From assembly GCF_032854445.1 (NCBI RefSeq), contig NC_088295.1:28571385-28635384 (forward strand): DNA of 64,000 nt. The letters are read 5' to 3'. Origin of the DNA: Liolophura sinensis. Taxonomy: Eukaryota > Mollusca > Polyplacophora > Chitonida > Chitonidae. Below the pieces are notes generated by a model. The model was given only the letters and a program-made list of their open reading frames with translations, had not been told where the DNA came from and made no database searches. Position numbers and translations under genes: made by a program. Below, piece by piece: positions 10,801 to 22,300 of this stretch. Every line of letters starts with the position of its first letter. Positions within the stretch are counted from its first letter, which is position 1.

Positions 10801-11330
10801 GTGGCAATTCCGAGATTGCATTTTGAAACATCTCTGAGGCTGCATGAACACCGAGTAGCAAACACTTGTAGCGTCTCAGCCCAACATGGGTGGTAAATAC
10901 AGTAATATTGCGGCTTGAAACATCAAGCTTTAATTGGTGACAGGCGGCGATCATATCAATCTTGCTAAACACGACAAAGGAGTTTAAGTCAGCAATTAAA
11001 TCGTCAATTGTCGGCATCGGACGTTCCTCGCGCGTTATGGCCGTATTTGCCCCTTGCATATCAATGCAGATTCGGACACCACCGGAGTTGTTCAGCACCA
11101 CTACGACGGTGCTTACGGCACCGGTGCACTAACTTTCTCTATATTGTCCATAGACTCGAGACCATGAAGTTCAGCTTCAACATCTCTATGCACTGGAACG
11201 GTATACGTCGCTGGGCCTGTTGCTTGTGTTGAATGCTGTGGTCGAAATGTAAATGAGCTTGTTTGCCCTTAAACTTGCCAATACCGCCAAGCAGCGTGGG
11301 GAGTTCCTGCTTTATTTTGAACATAGACAA
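10790..11330 (-). pseudogene. Ty3/gypsy reverse transcriptase, 5' part only
   Basis: Starting near 11330 the minus strand reads a pre-RT segment (IGKFKGKQAHLHFD, then RRIPF). After a frame break it reads RICIDMQGANTAI, RPMPTIDDLIADLN, VFSKIDM and the THVGLRRYKCLLLGV region up to SEMFQNAISE. These are RT motifs from the finger/palm of Ty3/gypsy elements. The catalytic YxDD block and everything downstream are deleted, and frame breaks lie between 11100 and 11232. Confidence 0.85.
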
Positions 11331-11342
11331 AAGCTTGTTTTT

Positions 11343-11710
11343 TCATTGCTTAACTGTATTGACACCTGGACTGTACAGTAACTTTAGTTTCTCTGCTGTT
11401 TGACAACTAAGAAGATTTCCAGTGTTATCTCTTACAACAAAAAATTTTTCTGACATCGTAGTTTGGTATCTCAGTGTAGTTACATCCACTGTTCCGATCA
11501 CCGGCAGCGGGTTATTTGAAACATGTGGAAACAATCGCGCTTTGGAGACTGAAGGTTGAGATTATGATTGTTCCATTGTAGTTTATGGAATGTTGTATTA
11601 TCAAGTATATTGACCAATGAGCCTGAATGGATCATCATGGGGACTGATATATCATTGGTAAGTATTTCACGCATCGGTAAACTACCACGACCCCTGACGT
11701 GACCAGTCAC
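11343..11710 (-). pseudogene. Retrotransposon aspartic protease and linker, broken
   Basis: Minus-strand frames at 11498-11710 and 11343-11534 give SGSLVNILDNTTFHKL and then a linker ending NLLSCQTAEKL before RT. The protease catalytic triad normally reads D-[ST]-G; here the residue before SG is His, so the catalytic Asp is lost. The segment is split between two frames. Confidence 0.65.
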
Positions 11711-11790
11711 GATTTGGATGGATTTAACGCCATATCGTTGTTATCAGGAGTTGACCAGAACTCAACCTTTATGTTTCTCACCTGTTGTTT

Positions 11791-12559
11791 CTAAAAATGA
11801 TTAGATTTTCCGCTGTAGTTACAAGTCTTTCCTTTTGCTGGACAGGACTTGGCATGAGGAAGTTTGTAACCGCAGTAACGACAAAGCGATTCACCTTCAA
11901 CTTTACTAGTTGACAATCCACGAGTGAGAGATTTTGAACGATTACGATTTGTACACTTGCTACGGGCGACGATTTGAATTATCATCATTCGACGGATTGT
12001 GGACAGCATTCACAGGGTTTGCAGGGGCATTAGTGGCTCCTTCCAACTGCACGCCCTGTAGCTCACTGAGGTCGACCAGCATCCAGTAGGTCTTTCAGGG
12101 CCAGCAGGTTTTCACGTAGGGCGCGACGTCTTAGTCGTTGTGGCGTACATGGAAGGACAATTTGTGACGTTATCTCCTTGTCGAGGTCTGTGAAATCACA
12201 GCCTTTTTGACAGTTGTCTCAAACGAGTGTGGTGTCAATGGATTCTGTGTCACCCTGTTTCGATTGGTGAAAATTATGAATTTCATACCCAGTGTTCATA
12301 TGAGGGGTGAAATACTTACTTAATTTCTCAGCCACAGTGTTATAATCAGTGCGTCACCTGTGTCTGTCAGTGTGTGCAATATTTCATCTACATCCAGGCC
12401 AGCGTAATGTAGAAGTAATACACGTTTATGTGACGGATTATCAATGTGGAGGGCTACCGTCAACCGTTCAAAACGTGAGAGCCATTTCGTCCAACGAGGA
12501 CCAATATTCCCGTCTGCATGGACGTCCAAACGTGAGAAAATCGGGAGACTCGTAGCCAT
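11791..12559 (-). pseudogene. Retrotransposon gag with degenerate zinc knuckle
   Basis: The capsid-like part starts at an ATG at 12559 (MATSLPIFSRLDVHADG, then WTKWLSRFE and LLLHYAGLDVDEILHTL) and loses frame near 12350. A second piece at 11791-12009 carries a knuckle, CRYCGYKLPHAKSCPAKGK, followed by CNYSGKSNHF, in which an expected Cys is Ser. The order and motifs are those of gypsy-type gag proteins. Confidence 0.7.
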
Positions 12560-12937
12560 AGTCATTAAAGTTGATCGGTGGCCACTGTTACATACATTTA
12601 ACATCCATGTAGACTGTGACAGGGTTGGCAAAGCTCAGCAGACGACAAAATATTGCAGGTTACAGCATCATGCGGTGCTCGGTTGTCGTTATTGATGACA
12701 GACAATTCTACCTCTACCTCTCGATGATCGAACGGCAGTAGCTGGAAAAACACTCACAAAATATACGTCTTGTGGCATGTGTTTATCCTCGTCGCCAGAA
12801 TATAATTCTACTCTGTCAAACAAGCTGGTTGTTCTGGTTGTGAACCATAGGCTGGTTTATTATATGTATATTTATAACAGTCGTGTTTCTTTTTATTTGA
12901 ACAACATTGATAGACAGGGCTTAATTGTTGAGGAAGG

Positions 12938-12943
12938 TTTATT
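12938..12943 (-). terminator. Candidate poly(A) signal for gene A
   Basis: AATAAA on the minus strand is about 170 nt downstream of the gene A stop at 13111. A second AATAAA at 12856-12861 lies in the probable LTR of the retrotransposon, so the transposon may supply the 3' end. Confidence 0.35.
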
Positions 12944-13110
12944 TTACTATGTTGTAATGAATCGTGACCGTGACAAAGCCAAAAATTTAGGCCAGTACAC
13001 GCCTACTACCCATGACTGGTCAACTTTCAGGAAGGCTGGTCCTGGAGATTAGGCTGCCACAGTGTGGTTGATACCAGAAATATTGTGGCCTACGTATAAC
13101 AATGGTTATA

Positions 13111-13346
13111 TCATATAGGATGCAGATAACTTGTCCTTATGGTCTCATACTCAGGCTGCGGTTGGAGATTGTCGCTTTTCCTTATTGTGGTTCGTAGCTG
13201 TCGGAGTTTCCTGATGGTCAATCCCAGAATAACTGCCAGAATGAGAACAATTACGACTAGAACTCCTGAAATAACCCAAGGAGCGATGATGTTGCCATTA
13301 CTGCTGGGGGTTAAGTCCAAACCTCCATCATTTGGGAAAACGCCAT
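13111..13346 (-). CDS. Gene A exon 7: transmembrane helix and cytoplasmic tail
   Basis: 236 nt. Acceptor TTCATTGCAG, the phase-1 split codon gives Asp, and a stop ends at 13111. It encodes a short stalk (GVFPNDGGLDLTPSSNG), helix IIAPWVISGVLVVIVLILAV and onwards, basic RKLRQLR, and the tail. It aligns with gene B exon 7, whose stalk is 12 residues longer. Confidence 0.88.
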
Positions 13347-16300
13347 CTGCAATGAAATAGAATTAGGCTGGGTGTAGTTTGAGGTTTAATAGAAAAAATG
13401 AAGGAAAGTTACCTTATAGCTAATTTAGAGATAAAATGAATATAAAGGTGAATTAATTACATTGCCCGATGAAAATTAATATTCCCCAACACTGTTGAGA
13501 AGGCTGAGTTTCAAAAGCCGTTTCAAACAAATTATTCTGATTGAAATTGTTTAGTTGTTTGAAAGAAAACTTGGCGAGACGAATTATGGAAAAAAATGCC
13601 AAAGCATATTGCCACACGCTGATTACAAACGGTACTTCACCAGGAGTAAGTTATGCACTGCAAAGCGTTTCTCAATGGAAACTAAAGGCAAGTAATTTTG
13701 TCAGCCATTTTGATTTACTCGTAACTTAGTTCAAACACTGTTTGTTTACCTTCGTTGATGTATGTGAACGATTGAGACTTTTGTCCCTGTGTCCTGTTCG
13801 ACTCCGCTGTCACTGTAATAAAATAGTCGTTCTCGTCTTTCAACCCATCGATATCAGCTGAGTATCTTCCCGCAGAGGTTACGTGGTTATCTCCCCTGAT
13901 CACGTGCTTCTTCCCGTTGACTGTCACGAGGAAAATGTCGGCTATGCCTGTTGACAGCATCCATGTTACACGAAGACTGCCGTTAGACAAACGATGAGCT
14001 TGTTCTATGACCGGAGCAGATGGAGCTGAAAGAATCAAGTGTGTAGTTGTATTGTATTATTATTTTTTTTCAAATTTGAAATATTAGATATTTTTAATTT
14101 ATTAACCTGTGCCGTGACTGTTGATTTGTTTTATGTCACCAGATATTCTTACATATCGGCGTTCTGATGCACTAAATTTTGTACGTGGGTGGTACAAAAA
14201 TGAGCTGGAAAATCAGCTTACAAATGTCAGAGAAAGACGGACAATGTCAAATCAACTGTGGTTTGTTATTTAGCACAGCAACAGCCTCACGAACTAAAAG
14301 GCACTCTCACTATTTTGGGACCTTGGTGGTAATACGCGGCTTACAATGCTCGTTTGGTTTTTTGCGTTGTTCTTTGAAGTCCATTTGATTTCCACGAACA
14401 CAGTGATAGATACATTAGGATTTATGGGGCCTTTCCTACGGTACATGGATGTTGGTGGATGGAGAGACACGGAGTGAACGCTTACGAGTGAGTGAGTGCT
14501 TGGGGTTTAACGTCATACTTAACAATTTTTCAGTCATATGACGACGAAGGAATCCTGAGGGTGTATGTAATGTGCCTCCTTGTTGCAGGACGGATTTCCA
14601 CCGCTCTTTTATCCAGTGCTGCTTCACTGAAGGTAAGTAGTCCTCCCCGCCAGAACCACTGATAGGGCCTACGGATGAACCAGTCGTTGAACTATCTCCT
14701 TCATGCTGAACGCCAAGTGAGGAAGTTACAACTTCCTGTTTTAAAGTCTTAAGTGTGACTCGACCCAGGGTTGATTCTGGATCTACCGCTCCCGAAGCGG
14801 ACAATCTACTGATTGTGCTATCCGGACCGGTGAATGCTTACGAATTGGGCGGGTAACTAAGCAGGCTAAACATTACAGAGAAAAAGTAAGAGCATTCAGT
14901 CCCAGGATGGCGCATGCCCGTTAATTCTGAAATGAAGGGCCCTATGGACAATTTCTTTGGAATAAATTGCCATGTCGTGAACTTGGGTCTGGTGAGCCAT
15001 TACTGAGTGTAATATAGGCCTAGGTGGGGAGTTGCGTGTGCAGGTGAGCTGAGAAGGAAGTAAGGCGAAGGCAGCCATATTTGACGCCCGTTGTGGACTG
15101 CAGGCATCATTTTGAAAGAGCTTGTCGGACAATGCGCGAAGAAATGTAGGGTTCACCACTGGTTGCCACTGTGACTACGATGCTCCGCCATCACGTCGTA
15201 AAGAGAAGTTGAAATGGCTTCCTGGGGCTAAAGTACCATACATGTTTGCACAGGAGCTTGTCTCTGTGTCTGAGATATCTCGTATAGGCCTATATATGCA
15301 TAGGGGATACAACATGTTTGGGTAAATTTATGCTTCATTTGTACGATAGAATTTCTAAGAAACACTTAGCGACTTAGCGTACATTGCTCAACAAACAGTG
15401 ATTATGGATATAACGACATTGGCCAAACCATGCTTGTACTTTTACTCTTCCCAGCTGGAATGTCCGTATTGGTTGACGGCTGGTGTTCGAATGACTGTTT
15501 TGACGCATAGATTCAGAGATATACATTCAGATCTGTACTTTTCAACCCATTAAACCAGGAACTCCGTTTTTTTTTTCGACGACGTACGCTAAAAAAACAT
15601 TGCTTCTCTAATCCTGACTTCATATAATCTAGTTATTTGTGAAGCATAAATACCATAATAAGGAATTATCACAAATGTAGGCCATACCTGGCACATCGGC
15701 AGCAAGCCAAATTTCGCTAAAAGCCGTTTTCAATTAATTGGATTTGGACGCGCTCGGCATCGTCCGGGAACAGATAAACTCGTGAAATGATTAAACTGAA
15801 ACCAGTGAGAAGCAAACCAGGTCGACGGACTAATTGTTTGGGAGTCATCACTAATTTGTTTGTTATTTAAAAATATATATATATATAGTCAACTATTGTG
15901 AAACAATGAAATGATCCTAATTTTAGGAAGAGGAAATGAGTGAATAGTAGGAATGGAGTCACCTGATTAGGAAATGGGCTAATTGCGATGTTATGGTCTT
16001 TATTATTAAAATGATTACATTTCGGACGTTTTAGGGAATCGGTGGATAGGGTTCGAGCCGGTTTTTTTTAGTGAAATTGTCCACGTGGAAGTCTATATGA
16101 CCGAAGCTGGGCATTACGGTAGGAACGTCCACCTTAGCTTTGGGCTAATACTAGGCTGACATTTATTTCATTGGCAAAAGAGTGAGTGAATGCTTGAGGT
16201 TTAACGTCGTACTTAACAATTTTTCAGACATATGATGACGAAGGAATCATTAGAATGCATGTAATGTGCCTCCTTGTTGCAGGACGGATTTTCACCGCTC

Positions 16301-19300
16301 TTTTATCTAGTGCTGCTTCATTGAGACGCCCCGCCCGAGCCATTATACTGATATGGGTCAACCAGTCGTTGCACTAACCCTTTCATGCTGATCGCCAAGC
16401 GAGGAAGGTACAACTTCCTCTTTTAAGGTCTTAAGGGTGACTCGACCCAGGATTGACCCTGGATCTAAAGCTCCCGAAGCGGACGCTCTACCAACTGTGC
16501 TTCTTGGGCAAGAGATAGCTGTGTCTTGACTACAGTATATAAACCACCAGTCATACAAAAATAAAGATACATGTACATGTAGGTGAGTTTAACCTCAAAG
16601 CACGTGGCACTTACCGATTGTTCTGTAGTTACTTGTGGTGAGGGTTGACGAGCGTCGCTCCCAAGAATAAAAGGCGAGAACCAACCTGTACGTCTCACCA
16701 GGGACTAGGCCGAACGGCAAACTGGTGTCTACCCACACCTCAGACTCAGTCAAAATCGGACGATCCAGAGGATATGGTCCGAAAGTCCCAACTAATTTTT
16801 TATCTGGCCTCTGAAAAAACAAACAAGGAAGATCATGCTTTGCAATCATTTTACGTATAGGGCAAGAAATAAAGATATCCATCCTCAAAGATATGATTAA
16901 GTGCTGCACATTTTGGCAAACATTTGGTTACCGCGCCCCGACATGATGTACTTACTTTCCACACAACGGAAATACAGTCGGAAAATGCACTGTGTCAGTT
17001 GTAAAATATGTTCTCCAACAGTTATACACGTACAAAGACAAGCGGTCCAAGGCAAGTAGTCGTATATAGGTGGGGGTAGGCCCCTGAAGCTCTGAGATTC
17101 CCGACGTACGGAGACGGGTTCTAAATGCCCTTTTGAACAATAAAAGCATATATAAACAAATGAACAGAGATTTTAATTATAAATTGTGATCATCTGAGAA
17201 GTACGTATAAACCCCAGGTAAACTTGATATTCTAACGCTCTTTGTACGAGAAAACATGCAGGCATGGCTTCAAAAACAATTGCTTACTTGTTTTATTGCC
17301 TTGATGATTATATGTCATGAAATAGGGCAAATACTGCATTAAATTTTGCTGGAGAATAATTTTGACATGTAAGCGACGGAGATCGTTTGACTAGGTACTT
17401 CGAGGCCTTTATTAGGTATAGACGTGCATGTTTTTCACTTCGTGTGTATGGTGAACTACATAGCACGAATCTGTTAATCACGAATCACAATTTGCCATAT
17501 TTCACATATCAATTTTCAATAACGACATGAGCGCTTTTCCCAGGTTTTTAAGTTGAAAGTGGCATCAGGCACCGATTGCCCTCCCCCTTTCCTCCTCTAC
17601 TGCGTGAGGTTGAAAACATGACAGTACTTTCCAAAAACATTAGTAATATAAGGAAGAAAACATTTAACCTTGTATTATCTTGTTTGAAACTATTAATGAA
17701 AATGGAATAGACATAAACCTGAAATCTAAAGTGAGATGAGAATAATACGTATATATATATATGAGATCACTTGCCTTCCACTAACATGAAGTATGTCTCA
17801 GGTATTAGGGTTCGTTTTGGTTTACTCCAGTCATGACGGTTTCAACACCTTCAGTGAATACAGATTCTTGAGTTATAAAACAAACAAATTAATGTATATG
17901 ACAGGGATTTTTTTCTTAGAACCAACATATAATAAGTGATTACCTCAAACTGCCCAAAATATGCGTCAATTCTGGTGTTGTCAAATGTTGCCGCCACTGC
18001 CTTGGTTCCCGTCGCCTCAAGGTTATTAAGGTTAACAGTCTTCGGCCCAAATGGTACTGAAATTCACAACCATGAACATTCAAAGCCGTGCTGTGCGTAG
18101 ATGAGGAAGAACTAGACGAAACTGACAGAGAATTGCTTATTAACAGAGTCACAGTTTTGATTCTTTCAGCCGAAAATAATGTTTGACCTACCATTATGGC
18201 CAAACTCTACCCACAGTGCACAATAAAGTTGGATGTGAGATGGGAGGCTGGTTGAGAACACGTGGCAATGTGACCCGCGGCCATCGTTTTGGGTTGAATA
18301 TTTTGGAAGCCATCACTGTCACATCCAAGTATTAATTTACCAATTTTAACAGGAATTCTGTTGTTTGAGTGATGGTAGAATGTATTTTGTAATTATTATA
18401 ACACAACAGTCTGTCATATTCAACATAATACCCTGTTAGTCTAATAAAATCTGTATGTTGAATTAATAGAACGGGCTAATGTGTGTTATATTTAACAGAA
18501 CAATCTGATGCAATAACATTATACATTCAAGAATCAATCAGACAACAGGCTTTCTGTTAAAATTATTAAAACAGATTAATTATTTTGTGCGCACAATGCT
18601 CAGCAAACAGTTCATTGCCTCCCAACAATTAAAAATGTACGTAGGCCTGCAGAAATAAGAATCAACATTTGCATCGTGTGAAATCTGAATTTCTGGAGTG
18701 AGGAAAATCGTGTAGAACACCAACGAGATTGCAACCGGAGTATACACGGTGCCCTGAGCAGTTTGTAAGGGATTCCCCTTTGTTCTGCAACAGCTCTTTT
18801 TTGTAGTTAAACGAATGGTGCATAGGCCTATCTATAAGCTTCATAACAGCTTTGGTGTGATCTTTTCATACAGCTAAATATTGCTAATAAAACCTGGTTC
18901 CTCAAACAGTAACTGTGATCTGTTTTGTGTCCTTATTGGAGTAAACAGCCGAAGAAAACGTGGATAGTTGTGGGAACTCCCGTATCTTGCCACTTTTGAG
19001 GACAGTGAAGCTGATCATGCCGAGATGTCCATCATGGTTTAACTAGTTGTTTTCACCCCTCACTCCGCAGTCATTGTGCTGCCACAAAATTGCATTTAGG
19101 GCAGGCGTTGGAGTGATCAGTCCTGGGACATTGTCAGGGTAGGTGGTCATTGGGTTTTACATCTTTGTAATTTTAGCGAAGTGGGACGGGTTGTTTTGTG
19201 TTGCCAGTTAAGATCTGCACAGTGTGTGTAATGGTGCGTGACAGGGAAGTTTCCGTATCCAGAGCCTTCAAATTTATTTTAATCGTTTGTACTCTAACTA

Positions 19301-22300
19301 TTAAATGATTAAGGATTTATTTCGTACGGTCTGATTAGGTGCTAGAAGTGGACGTACTTTATTACAGTAAATCAGGAATAAAAATGACACAGTCAATGAC
19401 GCAGAGAAGTTTCAAGCTGAACCCCCTGTATTGAAGCTTCCAGTTCCCTACATCATTTGAGCCCTACCCGAGTGAGGAGCGTGGAGGGGAGGTCTCTGTA
19501 ACTGACTTCATGTTACATAAATTATTTGACAGTTACTATGTAGGTCTTCTGTTTGTAATTTCCGCATTGACAAATTGTATGGCTCAAATAATCCATTGCA
19601 TGCTTCACCATAAAAGTTGTGTTAGAATAGTATGAGATTTTATTAGTACCTGTTGTGACTAGTTATTTGTGGCTACAATACATGTTTGTGCTGAGTGAAA
19701 TCTCCATGGACGTAGGAACGGTGTGAACGGTTCGTACGTAGTGTGATTAGTGGTCTCTACACAACAACCTCAGTATTAGTTATACAGTATTTGTTTACCG
19801 TGTACATGCATTTAGGATGATCTGCTATCTAATGAGAACAGTATGCTTCGTAAGACTTGTGATGTGTACGGAAACTGTGACACAAAGTAATGTTTTTGGG
19901 AAATGCTGTAGCCCCAGTGTATACAGGTTTGTATAAATGTCTTTAATCTGAACTACCTGTAAGATGTATATGTCGAAATACACAGGTATATGACTGGATA
20001 AGCAGTTGGTAATGTCAGTACATATCAGTAACATTAAATGAGTAGAGACTTTTACTAAGAAGTTACAAGTTCAATTTGTAACTTGTAACTTCAAACTAGA
20101 GTAGGTAAACTAATTCTGGATTGAAATTACACGTTACAAGTTACAGGCCTCAATTGCGCTACCGCTTCGGGAGCGGTTGATCCACGATCAGTCCTAGGTG
20201 GTTGACCCGTTACAGTATAATAGCTCTGCAGGGGCGGCTTACTTGCCTTCGGTAAGTCGTCTTAGTGAAACAGCACTAGATAAAAGATCAGTGGAAATCC
20301 GCCCTGCAACAAGGAGGCACATTACATACACCCTAAATATTCCTTCGTCGTCATATGACTGAAAAATTGTTGAGTAAGACGTTAAACCCCAAGCACAAAC
20401 TCGCTCATTCATTTGTGCTATTACCTACGGGATGGCAATGTCTAATCTTCTGTTTTATTTTTCTTTCTTTTATAAATTTTTTCTTTGTTCTATTCAATCT
20501 TCGTCAAATTTTTATTAACAGGTAACTTTCAAACTGGACCTGTGACAAATGAATAAATATTCAGAAGTCAAGAGGGGATACATGGAGTTACTTTGTCACA
20601 AATTTGACGCGCAGGGTTGCCGGGATGGCGTAAAGCAGGTCTTGATATTTGAATGGATCCTCTGTGTGTTGGTGTTTCCTGGGTAGTTACGAAGAAAACT
20701 GGGGGCGAATGTGACAAGGTGATATCTATGGGCTGTCTACCTCCCTACTAGAGGGAGTTTTTCTTTAGTATACTGGTAGAGGCGTGGCCTCCAAAGCCTC
20801 GTTGGTTCAAATCCTCAGCTAGTAACCCCCGTCACACTGACCCACAGATTTTATACACAGCCCTGAATGAAAAAAGATATTGTCAAGTGCTTGTCAGGTT
20901 AAACTTTTGTACTATGCACAACACATCCAATTTTTTTTATCCATTTTTACCCCCATTTCAAACCACATAGTAACTTTTCCTTTCGTTTCCACCTCGGTGA
21001 AATAATTCTCTCTGGGGTGAAAATGGTTATCACATGGGTGGGAATAATTATCACCTGGGTGAAAATAGTTATCACGTGGGTGAAAATAGTTGTCACGTGG
21101 GTGAAAATATTTATCACCTGGGTGGAGACAACGGAAACAATGGAAATGGGACGTGATACAAGAAGCTCTCTTCTCGTTTCCGAACCTATGGACTGAAAAT
21201 GGCAAAGATATTGCTACCAAACGTATACGTATTAACTAGGGGCAAAATACAAACGGCTGGATCGCATGGGTATGAAATATCTGTTGTGACAAGACTTATA
21301 CAATCAGGTGAAAACTGTTGCCACTTGAGTGAAAACGTTTACACTTCTTTTGGAAACCAAAGAAAAAGTTATAACACTTTAAAGAAACTAAAAGTCGTAA
21401 ATAGGCCACCGTAGAAAACAGTGTGTCTGGGCTCACCTGTCGTGACGTCAACTGTTGACACCATATTCTTTATTCCAGACATCAAAGTTACATTAGCACG
21501 GTAAGCCTCTCCATGCACAACATTTAGGTCCCTCCCAAACCTTGTGGCGTTCGTAGGACTAGAACTGACTGAATGGTTAAAGGAAAGTTGTGATAAGGGA
21601 TGCCAAACTACATCCCTCGTGTCGGACAACCGTTTGACAAACAAGTCAACGGAGACCAATTTCGTCTCTGTAACCCCATCTACTGTCCATGACAGCATTG
21701 CCAGAGTGAATGATACATCGCGGAAACTAACGTCTGAAACAAAAGAAAAGTCAAAGAATAAGGCATCGACATTTAGTACACAGGCTGGGCATGAATAGTC
21801 GGTGAATTTATGCCTGTATGGTTTTAAACATAGTGCTCGTTCCTCCTTACTTAACAAATAAGACGATGATCGTCATGCTCAAATCACCTATACATAACGC
21901 ACAGCAGAACTATATCATACCTATATATAAAAGTGAAACCCACGTCCTATATACATGTAGATAAACAAGTATTTGATATCTGTTCAGGTTAGATTCTCGT
22001 GCTTGCGGATTATTTTAAATTATTTTTATATGGGGTCCCCTGTTGGGGAAACCCTTAACTACTACAGGACTGAATGACAAGTAATATGACCTATACTCTA
22101 TAATATGACACTAAGCGTTGAATCTAATGGCTAACCTTTTATAGGATGGCCGTGTTTGCCAAAAGGCCGTATTTGACAAACGCCGTATTTGCCAAGCGGC
22201 TGTGTTTAACAAGAAGCCGCATTTGACAGGAGGCCATATTTCATCTGTTACCGTTGAGCATTTACCAACTGTCATCACACTGTCGTCACTGCTCTGGTTT

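Larger units (their letters stand above)
9590..12900 (-). mobile_element. Decayed Ty3/gypsy LTR retrotransposon with internal deletion
   Basis: Minus-strand order is gag (about 12559), zinc knuckle, protease, start of RT, then integrase C-terminus (about 10200-10790). This is the Ty3/gypsy pol order with most of RT, RNase H and the integrase core missing. A motif TGGCGACGAGGATAAAC near 12783-12799 (minus) resembles the post-LTR primer region of metazoan gypsy elements. About 50 bp near 12815-12865 and 9590-9640 are similar to each other (both read AAGCTGG then TGGTTGTGAA or TGGTTGTAAA then TTTATT) and may be the surviving parts of the two LTRs. Frameshifts, stops and altered key residues show it is not active. 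Confidence 0.7.

Noticed and set aside
13111-13346. ITIM or ITAM in the gene A tail
   Set aside because: The residue two before Tyr is Pro (Asn in gene B), not hydrophobic/Ser, and the second Tyr lacks I/L at +3; neither consensus fits.
20765-20840. Functional tRNA gene
   Set aside because: A- and B-box-like words are present but acceptor and T stems do not pair, so listed only as tRNA-derived.
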